This document shows, piece after piece, positions 1 through 6,359 of a stretch of 8,326 bases of DNA; positions within the stretch are counted from its first letter, which is position 1, and every line of letters begins with the position of its first letter. The notes beneath the pieces are model-generated. The model ran no database searches. It was given only the letters and a program-made list of their open reading frames with translations, and was not told the DNA's origin. The stretch is from Gammaproteobacteria bacterium (GTDB lineage: Bacteria > Pseudomonadota > Gammaproteobacteria > S144-34), in contig WFOW01000430.1 in assembly GCA_015487895.1 (NCBI GenBank), positions 1 through 8,326 on the forward strand, in the 5' to 3' direction. Made by a program: the position numbers and the translations under genes.

Positions 1-897
1 CACCAGGAGCACCCCTTCTGCACCCGCTTCGGCCGCCACCCGGGCCGCCGCGAGCGCCATGGCGAGCGCCAGGAGCTTCTGCTGGCCCCGGGAGAGCATC
101 CGGCGTGCCGGGCGGCCCTCCACGGTGAGGCGCAGGTCCATGGCATGGGGCCCGGTGCGGCAGAATCCCAGCGCTCGTTCCGCGGCGGCCGACGCCGCGA
201 GCGCCTCGCCCAGGCCGAGCCCGCGGCCCCAGCCGCGGTGGTAGCCGACGCGCACGGCCGGCAGCGGCCCCAGCGCCTCCAGCGCCCCCGCCAGCGCGCG
301 CTCCCAGCGGCGGAGCCACCCCGCGCGCAGCGCCTCCAGCGCCTCGCCGGCCTCCGCCAGCGTACGGGCCCACGGCCGCAGCTCCGCCTCGCGTGCGCCC
401 CGCCGCAGGAGGGCATTGTACTGGCGCAGCGCACGCCGGTAGCGGCGCCAGAGATCCAGATAGCCCGGTTCCACGTGGAACACGCCCCAGTCCACGAGCT
501 GGCGGCGCTCGCCGGGCCCGCCCTCCACCAGCGCCACGGTCCCCGCGTGCACGGCCCACACGCGCAGGTGTCCGGCCAGCCCCGCGGCGCTGCGCCCACG
601 CCACGTGCCGATCCGCACCTCCGTGGCGCCACCACGCCGCCCCAAGGCCATCCAATGCCGTCCCCCTTCGCCCTCCACGTGGCCACGGACCACAAAGCCC
701 GCTTCGCCCCGACGCACGGCCTCGTCGAGGGAGGGCGTGCGGAACGAGCGCCCGCGCGCCAGCACGTGCACGGCCTCCAGCACGCTGGTCTTGCCGCTCG
801 CGTTCGGCCCCACGATCAGGTTCAGGCCCGGAGCGAGCGCGAGCCGCACCTCCCGCAGGACGCGGAAGGCATGGATCTCCAGCTCCAGGAGACGCAT
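1..897 (-). CDS. recF: DNA replication/repair protein RecF, partial (C-terminus cut by window edge)
   Basis: RecF is an SMC-like ATPase of the cytoplasm that binds gapped DNA and, with RecO and RecR, helps load RecA. The frame reads from ATG at 897 to base 1, giving 299 residues; the family usually has about 360. The N-terminus MRLLELEIHAFRVL matches the family start. Walker A GPNASGKT is at residues 30-37, a GGPGERRQLVDWGVFHVEPGY block near 126-146 matches E. coli RecF closely, and the ABC signature LSRGQQKLLALA is at 268-279. The last visible residues, GVLLV, are the hydrophobic strand leading into Walker B, whose acidic residues lie just outside. Oddities: the family's GPHR(A/D)D motif reads GPHAMD at 249-254, and the NPE before the GGP loop reads HAG. 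The start lies 37 bases after the dnaN stop with no clear ribosome-binding site, which suggests translation as part of the dnaA-dnaN-recF unit. Identification is firm from the motifs and gene order. Confidence 0.95.
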   Translation of the reverse strand, partial: MRLLELEIHAFRVLREVRLALAPGLNLIVGPNASGKTSVLEAVHVLARGRSFRTPSLDEAVRRGEAGFVVRGHVEGEGGRHWMALGRRGGATEVRIGTWRGRSAAGLAGHLRVWAVHAGTVALVEGGPGERRQLVDWGVFHVEPGYLDLWRRYRRALRQYNALLRRGAREAELRPWARTLAEAGEALEALRAGWLRRWERALAGALEALGPLPAVRVGYHRGWGRGLGLGEALAASAAAERALGFCRTGPHAMDLRLTVEGRPARRMLSRGQQKLLALAMALAAARVAAEAGAEGVLLV

Positions 898-934
898 CGG
901 CTACGGGCGCGGCCCGGGCAGGGCCGGCCCGCCC

Positions 935-2035
935 TCACAGGCGCATGGGCATGACGACGTAACGGCAGCCCTCCGCGCCGGGCGCCGTGATGAGGCAGCT
1001 GCTGTTCGCGTCCGTGAAGCTCGCCTCGACCGACTCGCCGGGCAGCGCCGAAAGCACATCCAGCAGATAGCCGACGTTGAACCCGATGGTCAGGGGACCG
1101 CCCTGGTAGCGGACCTCGAGCTCCTCCTCGGCCTCCTCCTGCTCCGGGTTGTGGGCCTGGATGCGCAGGATCCCGTCCTCCATCTGCAGCAGCACCCCCC
1201 GGTACTTCTCGTTCGAGAGGATCGAGGCGCGCCCGAGGGCCTCGCGCAGGGCCTCGCGGTCCGCCGTCAGGTGACGCTCGCCCCCAGCCGGGATGACGCT
1301 CCGGTAGTCCGGATAGCGCCCGTCGATGAGCTTGGCCGTGAAGCGCACCCCAGGCACGAGCACCCGCAGGTGGTTGATCCCAAGCTCCAGGGTGGCCGGC
1401 TCTTCCCCATCGCCCAGAATGCGCAGCAGCTCCGACACCGCCTTGCGCGGGACGATGACCTGCTGGGTCCCGGGCGAGGACACATCGACGGCACGCTCGC
1501 AGCAGGCCAGACGATGGCCGTCGGTGGCGACCGCCGCAATGCGCCCTTCCGAGACCTCCAGCAGCAGCCCGTTCAGGTAGTAGCGCACGTCCTGGTGCGC
1601 CATCGAGAAGTGCGTGCGCTCGATGAGCTCGCGCAGCAGGGCCTGCGGGACCTCCAGCGTCTGGGCCGCCTCCAGGCGCTCCATCGTCGGAAAGGTATCC
1701 GGGGAGAGGGCGGCGAGCACGAAGCGGCTGCGGCCGGAGCGCACCGTCACGCGCTCGCCCTCGGCGGCAAGCGTGACCTCGCTTCCTTCCGGCAGGGCGC
1801 GGCAGATATCGAGGAGCTTGCGCGCCGGCACCGTGGTGCGGCCCGGCTCCTGCACCGGCAGCTCGGCCTCGGCGGAGATCTCCACCTCCAGGTCCGTCGC
1901 CGTGGCCGTCAGGCGGCCGTCCTCGGCCACCAGCAGCACATGACCGAGGATCGCCATCGTCTGGCGCCGCTCCACCACACCACCGACGAGCTGCAACGGT
2001 CGCAGCAGGGTCTCGCGTTCGACCGAGATCTTCAT
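935..2035 (-). CDS. dnaN: DNA polymerase III beta subunit (sliding clamp)
   Basis: The beta clamp is a ring-shaped dimer that encircles DNA and tethers DNA polymerase III and other enzymes. The protein has 366 residues, the same length as E. coli DnaN, and should fold into three similar domains of about 120 residues each. Recognisable family stretches include the N-terminus MKISVERETLLRPLQLV, the QTMAILGHVLL block, HQDVRYYLNGLLLEV, ATDGHRLA, and the C-terminal MPMRL at 362-366, which forms part of the pocket that binds partner proteins. The start is ATG at 2035, preceded by GGGGAGG at 2045-2039 on the minus strand with only three bases between, rather close for a ribosome-binding site. A perfect 8-bp GC hairpin (2048-2067) lies two bases further upstream. 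The gene sits between dnaA and recF and is probably co-transcribed with both; no convincing own promoter was seen. Confidence 0.98.
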   Translation of the reverse strand: MKISVERETLLRPLQLVGGVVERRQTMAILGHVLLVAEDGRLTATATDLEVEISAEAELPVQEPGRTTVPARKLLDICRALPEGSEVTLAAEGERVTVRSGRSRFVLAALSPDTFPTMERLEAAQTLEVPQALLRELIERTHFSMAHQDVRYYLNGLLLEVSEGRIAAVATDGHRLACCERAVDVSSPGTQQVIVPRKAVSELLRILGDGEEPATLELGINHLRVLVPGVRFTAKLIDGRYPDYRSVIPAGGERHLTADREALREALGRASILSNEKYRGVLLQMEDGILRIQAHNPEQEEAEEELEVRYQGGPLTIGFNVGYLLDVLSALPGESVEASFTDANSSCLITAPGAEGCRYVVMPMRL

Positions 2036-2038
2036 GGG

Positions 2039-2045
2039 CCTCCCC
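2039..2045 (-). promoter_or_regulatory. dnaN ribosome-binding site
   Basis: GGGGAGG reads on the minus strand three bases before the ATG at 2035. It supports this start, which also gives the standard 366-residue clamp. The short spacing and the adjoining hairpin are unusual. Confidence 0.65.
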
Positions 2046-2047
2046 GT

Positions 2048-2067
2048 GCCGCCCGGACACGGGCGGC
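2048..2067 (-). promoter_or_regulatory. GC hairpin against the dnaN ribosome-binding site
   Basis: A perfect inverted repeat with 8-bp arms, GCCGCCCG and CGGGCGGC, encloses a 4-base loop. In the dnaN transcript it ends two bases before the GGGGAGG ribosome-binding site at 2045-2039. It has no T run on either side, so it does not look like an intrinsic terminator. It may influence dnaN translation, stabilise a processed 5' end, or mark the edge of the origin. The repeat is seen directly; the role is inferred. Confidence 0.6.
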
Positions 2068-2094
2068 TCTCTGGTTGAAATCCTGAGATCTACA

Positions 2095-2121
2095 GCCTGT
2101 GGTCATCAGGCCTGTGGAGCG
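2095..2121 (+). promoter_or_regulatory. Pair of weaker DnaA-box-like sites (GCCTGTGG direct repeat)
   Basis: GCCTGTGG occurs at 2095-2102 and again at 2110-2117, 15 bases apart. The 9-mers TGTGGTCAT (2098-2106) and TGTGGAGCG (2113-2121) match the DnaA box at only 6 of 9 positions. They flank the A/T-rich stretch on the dnaN side and could be low-affinity sites. Confidence 0.4.
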
Positions 2122-2130
2122 CTGCAAAGC

Positions 2131-2170
2131 CCGAAAAAATCTAATTTTTTCAGTATCTTGAAGAAGATTC
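2131..2170. other. A/T-rich stretch, probable DNA unwinding element
   Basis: About 29 of 40 bases are A or T. It contains a perfect inverted repeat, GAAAAAAT (2133-2140) and ATTTTTTC (2144-2151), around CTA. On its right edge GAAGAAGATT (2160-2169) is followed by CCCC and then a DnaA-box-like sequence. This recalls the box, GC-rich spacer and DnaA-trio order described for other origins, but only two triplets (3'-GAA-5') fit the trio pattern. The stem has no GC pairs beyond its outermost pair, so it is not a typical terminator. Confidence 0.65.
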
Positions 2171-2172
2171 CC

Positions 2173-2181
2173 CTGTGGATG
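2173..2181 (+). promoter_or_regulatory. DnaA-box-like site, copy A of CTGTGGATG
   Basis: TGTGGATGG at 2174-2182 matches the DnaA box TGTGGATAA at 7 of 9 positions. The wider 12-mer CCTGTGGATGGG (2172-2183) recurs 33 bases to the right. It lies three to four bases from the A/T-rich stretch and is flanked by CCCC and GGGG. Confidence 0.6.
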
Positions 2182-2205
2182 GGGCTGTGCCCACCGGTGA
2201 ACGTC

Positions 2206-2214
2206 CTGTGGATG
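2206..2214 (+). promoter_or_regulatory. DnaA-box-like site, copy B of CTGTGGATG
   Basis: This is the second copy of the CCTGTGGATGGG 12-mer (2205-2216), in the same orientation as copy A. The 33-base offset is about three helical turns, so both sites would face nearly the same side of the DNA. Confidence 0.6.
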
Positions 2215-2231
2215 GGCCACACCGTCGCCTT

Positions 2232-2240
2232 CATCCACAG
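2232..2240 (-). promoter_or_regulatory. DnaA-box-like site, copy C of CTGTGGATG (inverted)
   Basis: CATCCACAG on the plus strand is the exact reverse complement of copies A and B. The overlapping TCATCCACA (2231-2239) is the nearest match in the window to TTATCCACA, with one mismatch. It lies about 20 bases beyond the dnaA stop codon. Confidence 0.65.
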
Positions 2241-2260
2241 CCTTTCCCCAGCATTGTCGC

Positions 2261-3580
2261 TCATGTGCTCAGGATCCGCATCAGGTTGCTGAAGTCCTCG
2301 GCGATGCGGGGATCCGTCTCGCGCAGCTCGCGCACCTTGCGACAGGCGTGCAGCACCGTCGTGTGGTCGCGCCCGCCGAAGGCCTGGCCGATCTCCGGCA
2401 GGCTGTGGCTGGTGAGCTCCTTGGCGAGCGCCATCGCCACCTGGCGCGGGCGCGTGATGGAGCGGCTGCGGCGGGCCGAGGTCAGGTCCGAGACGCGGAT
2501 CTTGTAGTACTCGGCCACCGTCCGCTGGATGTTGTCGATGGTGACGAGCTTGTCCTGAAGCGCCAGCAGGTCGCGCAGCGCCTCCTTGGCGAAGTCCAGC
2601 GTGATCGGCCGTCCGGTGAAGTGGGCGTTGGCGATCACGCGCTTGAGGGCGCCCTCGAGGTCGCGGATGTTGGAGCGGATGCGCTTGGCGATGAAGAAGG
2701 CGACCTCGTGGGGGAGCTCCACGCCCGCCTGCTGGGCCTTGTTCATGAGGATCGCCACCCGGGTCTCGAGCTCCGGGGGCTCGATGGCCACCGTCAGGCC
2801 CCAGCCGAAGCGCGACTTGAGCCGGTCCTCGAGACCGCCGACCTCCTTGGGGTAGCGGTCGCAAGTGAGGATCACCTGCTGCTGGCTCTCGAGCAGGGCG
2901 TTGAAGGTGTGGAAGAACTCCTCCTGCGAGCGCTCCTTCCCCGCGAAGAACTGGATGTCGTCGATGAGCAAGGCATCGACCGAGCGGTAGAAGCGCTTGA
3001 AGCGGTTGATCGCCTCGCTGCCGCCTTGGATGGCCTTCACCATGTCCTCGACGAAGCGTTCCGAGTGCAGGTAGATCACCCGTGCCTCCGGGTCGAGGCG
3101 GCGCATGAGGTTCCCGACTGCGTGCATCAGGTGCGTCTTGCCGAGACCCGTGCCCCCGTAGATGAACAGCGGGTTGTAGGCGCGGCCTGGGTTCTCGGCC
3201 ACCTGGATGCTCGCCGCGCGGGCGAGCTGGTTGGACTTGCCCTCGACGAAGGTCTCGAAGGTGTAGTCCGGATTGAGGGCGCTGCCCCACAGGGGCTGCT
3301 CGCCGCGTGCGGCCCGCCCGTTCCCCTCGGGGCGGGCCGCGCTGCTCCCTACCTCCAGGCGAAGGCGCAGGTTTCCCCGGCCCTCCTGGTCGACGATCTC
3401 CGCGATGCGCTCCAGGAAGTGGTCGCGGACCCAGTCGAGCACGAAGCGGTTGGGCGCGAGCAGCCGGAGGGTGTCTCCGGTCTCCACCGCCTGCAGCGGC
3501 CGGATCCAGGTGTTGAGCTGCTGCTCCGTGAGCTCCCCCTCGAGGCGCGAGATGCAGTGCTTCCAGACGGGGCTGTTCAC
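2261..3580 (-). CDS. dnaA: Chromosomal replication initiator DnaA
   Basis: DnaA is the AAA+ ATPase that binds DnaA boxes, opens the origin and helps load the replicative helicase. The protein has 439 residues from the GTG at 3580. The N-terminal domain (about 1-75) starts [20 protein letters not shown] and contains [14 protein letters not shown], very like E. coli. A short variable linker follows (about 78-100), which explains why it is shorter than E. coli DnaA (467). The AAA+ core has Walker A GGTGLGKT at 142-149, Walker B LLIDD at 204-208, sensor 1 near VILTCDRYP (236-244) and sensor 2 around NIRDLEGAL (304-312). The DNA-binding domain ends the protein, with the signature GGRDHTTV at 402-409. 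The frame stays open 70 codons upstream, but that part is arginine/proline-rich and unlike DnaA. The GTG has a ribosome-binding site and matches the family start. It is the first gene of a probable dnaA-dnaN-recF unit. Confidence 0.98.
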   Translation of the reverse strand: MNSPVWKHCISRLEGELTEQQLNTWIRPLQAVETGDTLRLLAPNRFVLDWVRDHFLERIAEIVDQEGRGNLRLRLEVGSSAARPEGNGRAARGEQPLWGSALNPDYTFETFVEGKSNQLARAASIQVAENPGRAYNPLFIYGGTGLGKTHLMHAVGNLMRRLDPEARVIYLHSERFVEDMVKAIQGGSEAINRFKRFYRSVDALLIDDIQFFAGKERSQEEFFHTFNALLESQQQVILTCDRYPKEVGGLEDRLKSRFGWGLTVAIEPPELETRVAILMNKAQQAGVELPHEVAFFIAKRIRSNIRDLEGALKRVIANAHFTGRPITLDFAKEALRDLLALQDKLVTIDNIQRTVAEYYKIRVSDLTSARRSRSITRPRQVAMALAKELTSHSLPEIGQAFGGRDHTTVLHACRKVRELRETDPRIAEDFSNLMRILST

Positions 3581-3590
3581 CGCCGGGTGG

Positions 3591-3597
3591 TCCTCCC
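3591..3597 (-). promoter_or_regulatory. dnaA ribosome-binding site, supports the GTG start
   Basis: GGGAGGA reads on the minus strand ten bases before the GTG at 3580. There is no in-frame ATG upstream in the open frame, and homology to DnaA begins exactly at this GTG. E. coli dnaA also starts with GTG. Confidence 0.7.
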
Positions 3598-3716
3598 ATC
3601 GTGGGCCGGCCAGCCGCCGGCCGTCTCGTTCTTCTGGTAGCCGTGGCCGGGCTGGAGAATAGCCACCGGGCCCGGCGCGTTGCACGCCGCGCCCGCTTGG
3701 GACAGGGAATGGCGCG

Positions 3717-3745
3717 AGTCTACTGCGCGCCCCGGACCGTTTCCA
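3717..3745 (-). promoter_or_regulatory. Candidate dnaA promoter
   Basis: On the minus strand TGGAAA (3745-3740) and TAGACT (3722-3717) are 17 bases apart. Each matches the sigma-70 hexamers (TTGACA, TATAAT) at 4 of 6 positions. Transcription would begin near 3710, giving dnaA a leader of about 130 bases. A weaker TATTCT lies closer to the gene but lacks a good -35 partner. Confidence 0.4.
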
Positions 3746-3746
3746 T

Positions 3747-3761
3747 CCCCGCTGTGCGGGG
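3747..3761. repeat. Perfect inverted repeat CCCCGC-TGT-GCGGGG
   Basis: Two 6-bp arms surround a 3-base loop. The repeat sits just upstream of the candidate dnaA -35 and just downstream of a perfect TTGACA (3771-3766, minus strand). There is no T run on either side, so it is not an intrinsic terminator. A protein-binding site controlling dnaA is possible. Confidence 0.5.
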
Positions 3762-3821
3762 AGGCTGTCAAGAGCGGACACGACGTGCACGGGGCGCGCA
3801 AGCCCCCGTCACCGCACGCGG

Positions 3822-3851
3822 TTGACACCGCCGCGAGGGCGCCGCTAACCT
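3822..3851 (+). promoter_or_regulatory. Candidate promoter of the rpmH operon
   Basis: A perfect -35 hexamer TTGACA (3822-3827) is followed after 18 bases by TAACCT (3846-3851), a -10 of a form expected in GC-rich DNA. Transcription would begin near 3858, about 54 bases before rpmH. It is the only good sigma-70-like pair seen ahead of the plus-strand genes. Confidence 0.65.
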
Positions 3852-3911
3852 TCGCCGTTCCGCGCGGCCGGGCCGAAGTCTCGCCGCAGCGCTGCCGGAG
3901 AGTCGCAAGCG

Positions 3912-4046
3912 ATGAAGCGAACCTTTCAGCCCAGCAACATCCGCCGCAAGCGCACCCATGGCTTCCGCGCGCGCATGCGCACCAAGGCGGGACGGCGGGT
4001 GCTGAAGGCGCGCCGCGCCAAGGGGCGCAAGCGTCTCACGCCCTGA
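3912..4046 (+). CDS. rpmH: 50S ribosomal protein L34 (bL34)
   Basis: L34 is a tiny, very basic protein of the large ribosomal subunit. The 44-residue protein begins [20 protein letters not shown], and [15 protein letters not shown] then [10 protein letters not shown] continue the family pattern almost without change; E. coli has 46 residues. Translation starts at ATG 3912 with GGAG about a dozen bases upstream (3897-3900). It is the first gene of the rightward unit, divergent from dnaA, which is its usual place. The rnpA start follows 11 bases after the stop. Confidence 0.98.
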   Translation: MKRTFQPSNIRRKRTHGFRARMRTKAGRRVLKARRAKGRKRLTP

Positions 4047-4057
4047 CGCCATGGCAC

Positions 4058-4435
4058 GTGCCCCGGGGTCCCGAGCGCTTCCCCCGGCGTGCCCGCCTCC
4101 TGACTCAGGAGGAGTTCCGGCGGGTCTTCCGCACGGGACGCCGCCTGCCCGCCGGCCCGCTCGTGGTGATCGTGGCTGAGAACGGCCTCGACCACCCCAG
4201 GCTGGGGCTTGCGGTCTCCCGCCGCCACGCCCGGCGCGCCACCGCCCGCAACCGCCTGCGCCGCATCGTACGCGAGAGCTTCCGCCGCGCGCAGCGGCGC
4301 CTGCCGCCGGTCGACGTCGTCGTGAGCGCGCGCCCCGGCGCCGCCGGGGCCCCGAACCGCGCGCTGTTCGCCGCCCTCGAGCGCTGCTGGGAGCGGCTCG
4401 CGCGCGAGCGCGCGCGCCCCGCAGGGGAAGGCTGA
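4058..4435 (+). CDS. rnpA: Ribonuclease P protein component
   Basis: RnpA is the small basic protein that works with the RNase P RNA to remove the 5' leader of tRNA precursors. From GTG at 4058 it has 125 residues, close to E. coli (119). [17 protein letters not shown] matches the family N-terminus. The RNR signature region [17 protein letters not shown] is at 60-76, and [14 protein letters not shown] precedes it. The frame contains no methionine codon, so the start must be an alternative codon. GTG at 4058 is best placed, 11 bases after the rpmH stop; E. coli rnpA is also reported to use GTG. There is no clear ribosome-binding site, which suggests coupling to rpmH translation. The gene is certain, but the exact start is less so. 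The catalytic RNA partner is not in this window. Confidence 0.93.
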   Translation: MPRGPERFPRRARLLTQEEFRRVFRTGRRLPAGPLVVIVAENGLDHPRLGLAVSRRHARRATARNRLRRIVRESFRRAQRRLPPVDVVVSARPGAAGAPNRALFAALERCWERLARERARPAGEG

Positions 4436-4440
4436 GCACG

Positions 4441-4674
4441 ATGCGCACGTTCCTGCTCGCCCTGATCCGCGCCTACCGCTACCTGCTGAGCCCCTGGCTC
4501 GGCGGGCACTGCCGCTTCCACCCGACCTGCTCGGCCTACGCGCTGGAGGCGATCGAGCGCCACGGGGCGCTGCGCGGCGGCTGGCTCGCGCTGCGGCGCG
4601 TCGCCCGTTGCCATCCCTGGCACCCGGGAGGGCTCGACCCCGTCCCGGAGCCCGGAGGGCGCCGTCATGGATAG
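4441..4674 (+). CDS. yidD: Membrane protein insertion efficiency factor YidD
   Basis: YidD is a small, membrane-associated protein that aids YidC-dependent insertion of inner-membrane proteins. The 77 residues carry the family pattern: an amphipathic N-terminal helix ([18 protein letters not shown]), the conserved [16 protein letters not shown], the GGW and KR/RR-V region, and the [13 protein letters not shown] ending. ATG 4441 lies five bases after the rnpA stop, with AGGGGAAGG (4423-4431 region) inside rnpA as the ribosome-binding site. Its stop codon overlaps the yidC start by 8 bases. The fixed position between rnpA and yidC agrees with the assignment. Confidence 0.96.
   Translation: MRTFLLALIRAYRYLLSPWLGGHCRFHPTCSAYALEAIERHGALRGGWLALRRVARCHPWHPGGLDPVPEPGGRRHG
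4654..4659 (+). promoter_or_regulatory. yidC ribosome-binding site inside yidD
   Basis: GGAGGG ends seven bases before the yidC ATG at 4667 and lies within the last codons of yidD. It fixes the yidC start and indicates that the overlapping yidD and yidC frames are translated in a coupled way. Confidence 0.75.
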
Positions 4675-6337
4675 CGTGCGCCTGCTGCTCTGGGGCGCCC
4701 TGGGGCTTGTGCTGATCCTCGCCTGGGAGGCCTGGCAGCGCGACTACGGCCCTCGCCCGCAGGCCCCCGGAACGCAGCCGACCCCGCAGATGGAGGCAGG
4801 GGGCGGCCAGGAGCCCGCCGGCAGGCCTGCCGACGTCCCGGAGGGGACGGATGCCCCCGAGACACCGCCCGCCTCCTCGGCGGCGGCGGGCGCCGCGGCT
4901 GGCGGCCTGCCGTCGGCCGGCCGGGTGCGGGTGGAGACCGACGTCGTGCGTGCCGAGCTCGACCTGCGCGGCGGCGACCTCAGGCGGCTCGACCTGCTGC
5001 GCTATCCGGTGGCCGTCGACCGGCCCGACGAGCCCTTCCGGCTCCTGGACGACGATTCCGGCCCGCGCCTCTACGTCGCCCAGAGCGGGCTCCTCGGCCC
5101 CGAGGGCCGCGCCCCGACCCACCACGCGCGCCTGCGCGCCGGGGCGGACCGCTACCGCCTCGCCGGCGGCGCCAAGGAGCTGGTCGTGCCCCTCGTCTGG
5201 GAGGGGCCGGACGGCTTGCGCGTGGAGAAGCGCTACGTCTTCCGGCGCGGCGACTACCTGGTGCGCGTCGAGCAGCGGGTGATCAACGGGGGCAGCGAGC
5301 CGTGGCGCGGGCGCGCCTACTTCCAGCTCCAGCGCGGCGCCGCCGCCGACCCGTCGACCTCGCGCTTCCTCTACACCTATCTCGGCGCGGCCTACTACAG
5401 CCCCGAGGAGCGCTACGAGAAGCTCCCCTTCGACGAGCTCGCCGAGCGCCCCCTCGCGCGCGACGTGCGCGGCGGCTGGGTCGCCATGGTCCAGCACTAC
5501 TTCCTCGGGGCATGGATCCCGCCCGAGGCCCAGACCGTGCGGCTCTACTCGCGCGCCCTCGACGGGCCGCGCTACGTCGTCGGACTGGTCACCCCGCCCC
5601 AGGAGGCCCCGCCCGGCGGCGAGACCGTCTTCGCCGCAGAGCTCTGGGCCGGGCCGAAGCTCCAGGACCGGCTCTCGGAGGTGGCCGAGGGGCTGGAGCT
5701 CACGGTCGACTACGGCATCCTCACGGTCCTCGCGAAGCCGCTTTTCTGGCTGCTCAAGCTCATCCACGGCGCGGTCGGCAACTGGGGCTGGGCCATCGTG
5801 CTGCTCACGCTCCTGATCAAGCTCGCCTTCTACAAGCTCTCGGAGACGAGCTACCGCTCCATGGCCAAGATGAAGAAGCTCGCCCCGCGGCTGCAGGCCC
5901 TCAAGGAGCGCTATGGCGACGACAAGCAGCGCCTCAACCAGGCGATGATGGAGCTCTACCGCAAGGAGAAGATCAACCCGCTCGGCGGATGTCTGCCGAT
6001 CCTGGTGCAGATCCCGGTCTTCATCGCCCTCTACTGGGTGCTGCTCGAGAGCGTCGAGCTGCGCCAGGCGCCCTTCCTGCTCTGGATCCGCGACCTCTCG
6101 ACGCCCGACCCCTACTACGTGCTCCCGGTGCTCATGGGGCTCACCATGTTCGTCCAGCAGCGCCTCAACCCGATGCCCATGGACCCCGTGCAGGCGAAGG
6201 TGATGATGGCGCTGCCGGTGGTGTTCACGATCTTCTTCGCCTTCTTCCCCTCGGGCCTGGTGCTCTACTGGCTCGCCAACAACGTGCTCTCGATCGCCCA
6301 GCAGTGGGTGATCAACCGCCGCCTCGGCGCCACCTGA
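4667..6337 (+). CDS. yidC: Membrane protein insertase YidC
   Basis: YidC inserts proteins into the inner membrane, alone or with the Sec translocon. The 556 residues are close to E. coli (548). Residues about 5-20 form the first membrane helix. A proline/alanine-rich linker (about 28-85) follows, then the periplasmic beta domain (about 86-340). The conserved insertase core holds the other membrane helices, near 350-391, 437-460, 483-498 and 512-538. Family blocks include [55 protein letters not shown] and [13 protein letters not shown]. Lys385 occupies the place of the E. coli groove residue Arg366, keeping the positive charge. The periplasmic domain marks the Gram-negative form of the protein. 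The frame overlaps yidD by 8 bases and ends 22 bases before mnmE. Confidence 0.98.
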   Translation: MDSVRLLLWGALGLVLILAWEAWQRDYGPRPQAPGTQPTPQMEAGGGQEPAGRPADVPEGTDAPETPPASSAAAGAAAGGLPSAGRVRVETDVVRAELDLRGGDLRRLDLLRYPVAVDRPDEPFRLLDDDSGPRLYVAQSGLLGPEGRAPTHHARLRAGADRYRLAGGAKELVVPLVWEGPDGLRVEKRYVFRRGDYLVRVEQRVINGGSEPWRGRAYFQLQRGAAADPSTSRFLYTYLGAAYYSPEERYEKLPFDELAERPLARDVRGGWVAMVQHYFLGAWIPPEAQTVRLYSRALDGPRYVVGLVTPPQEAPPGGETVFAAELWAGPKLQDRLSEVAEGLELTVDYGILTVLAKPLFWLLKLIHGAVGNWGWAIVLLTLLIKLAFYKLSETSYRSMAKMKKLAPRLQALKERYGDDKQRLNQAMMELYRKEKINPLGGCLPILVQIPVFIALYWVLLESVELRQAPFLLWIRDLSTPDPYYVLPVLMGLTMFVQQRLNPMPMDPVQAKVMMALPVVFTIFFAFFPSGLVLYWLANNVLSIAQQWVINRRLGAT

Positions 6338-6359
6338 GCCTTGCGCTGCGCACCCGGCC

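Larger units (their letters stand above)
2036..2260. other. Candidate chromosomal replication origin (oriC) between dnaA and dnaN
   Basis: This 225-base non-coding gap combines the marks of a bacterial origin. TGTGG or CCACA, the core of the DnaA box (TTATCCACA/TGTGGATAA), occurs six times, starting near 2098, 2113, 2174, 2207, 2217 and 2235. The box closest to consensus is TCATCCACA at 2231-2239 (8 of 9). Between the two groups lies an A/T-rich stretch at 2131-2170, conspicuous in so GC-rich a genome. The dnaA-rpmH gap has no TGTGG or CCACA at all. In several bacteria the unwinding element lies in the dnaA-dnaN gap, as in B. subtilis. Replication from here would run head-on into dnaA but with dnaN and recF. 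Origin function is inferred from sequence pattern and gene context. Confidence 0.75.
3581..3911. other. Divergent dnaA/rpmH control region
   Basis: This 331-base gap separates the leftward dnaA unit from the rightward rpmH unit. It contains a promoter candidate for each direction, an unpaired TTGACA on the minus strand (3771-3766) and a perfect 6-bp inverted repeat at 3747-3761. No TGTGG or CCACA DnaA-box core was found, unlike the dnaA-dnaN gap. The frames open across it encode low-complexity, arginine-rich peptides and look like shadows of GC-rich DNA. No small gene or RNA is supported. Confidence 0.7.

Noticed and set aside
921..930. Palindrome GGGCCGGCCC between dnaN and recF as a regulatory site
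   Set aside because: It is short, pure GC in a GC-rich genome, and has no accompanying promoter or T run.
59..962. Small plus-strand open frames over recF
   Set aside because: The minus strand encodes RecF without interruption from 897 to 1, with Walker A and signature motifs.
2133..2151. The A/T inverted repeat as a transcription terminator for dnaA
   Set aside because: The stem is nearly all A-T pairs, with no GC-rich stem before a T run. The origin context explains it better.
605..3640. Long plus-strand open frames opposite recF, dnaN and dnaA (605-2086, 2348-3640)
   Set aside because: They are mirror frames of conserved genes, with compositions typical of antisense reading and no recognisable domain.
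3581..3790. A 70-codon N-terminal extension of DnaA
   Set aside because: The open frame begins with a non-ATG codon, is arginine/proline-rich, and does not resemble DnaA. The GTG at 3580 has a ribosome-binding site and matches the family start.
4396..4409. A perfect 14-base palindrome GCTCGCGCGCGAGC near the end of rnpA
   Set aside because: It is made of alternating CG within arginine/alanine codons, where such palindromes arise easily by chance.
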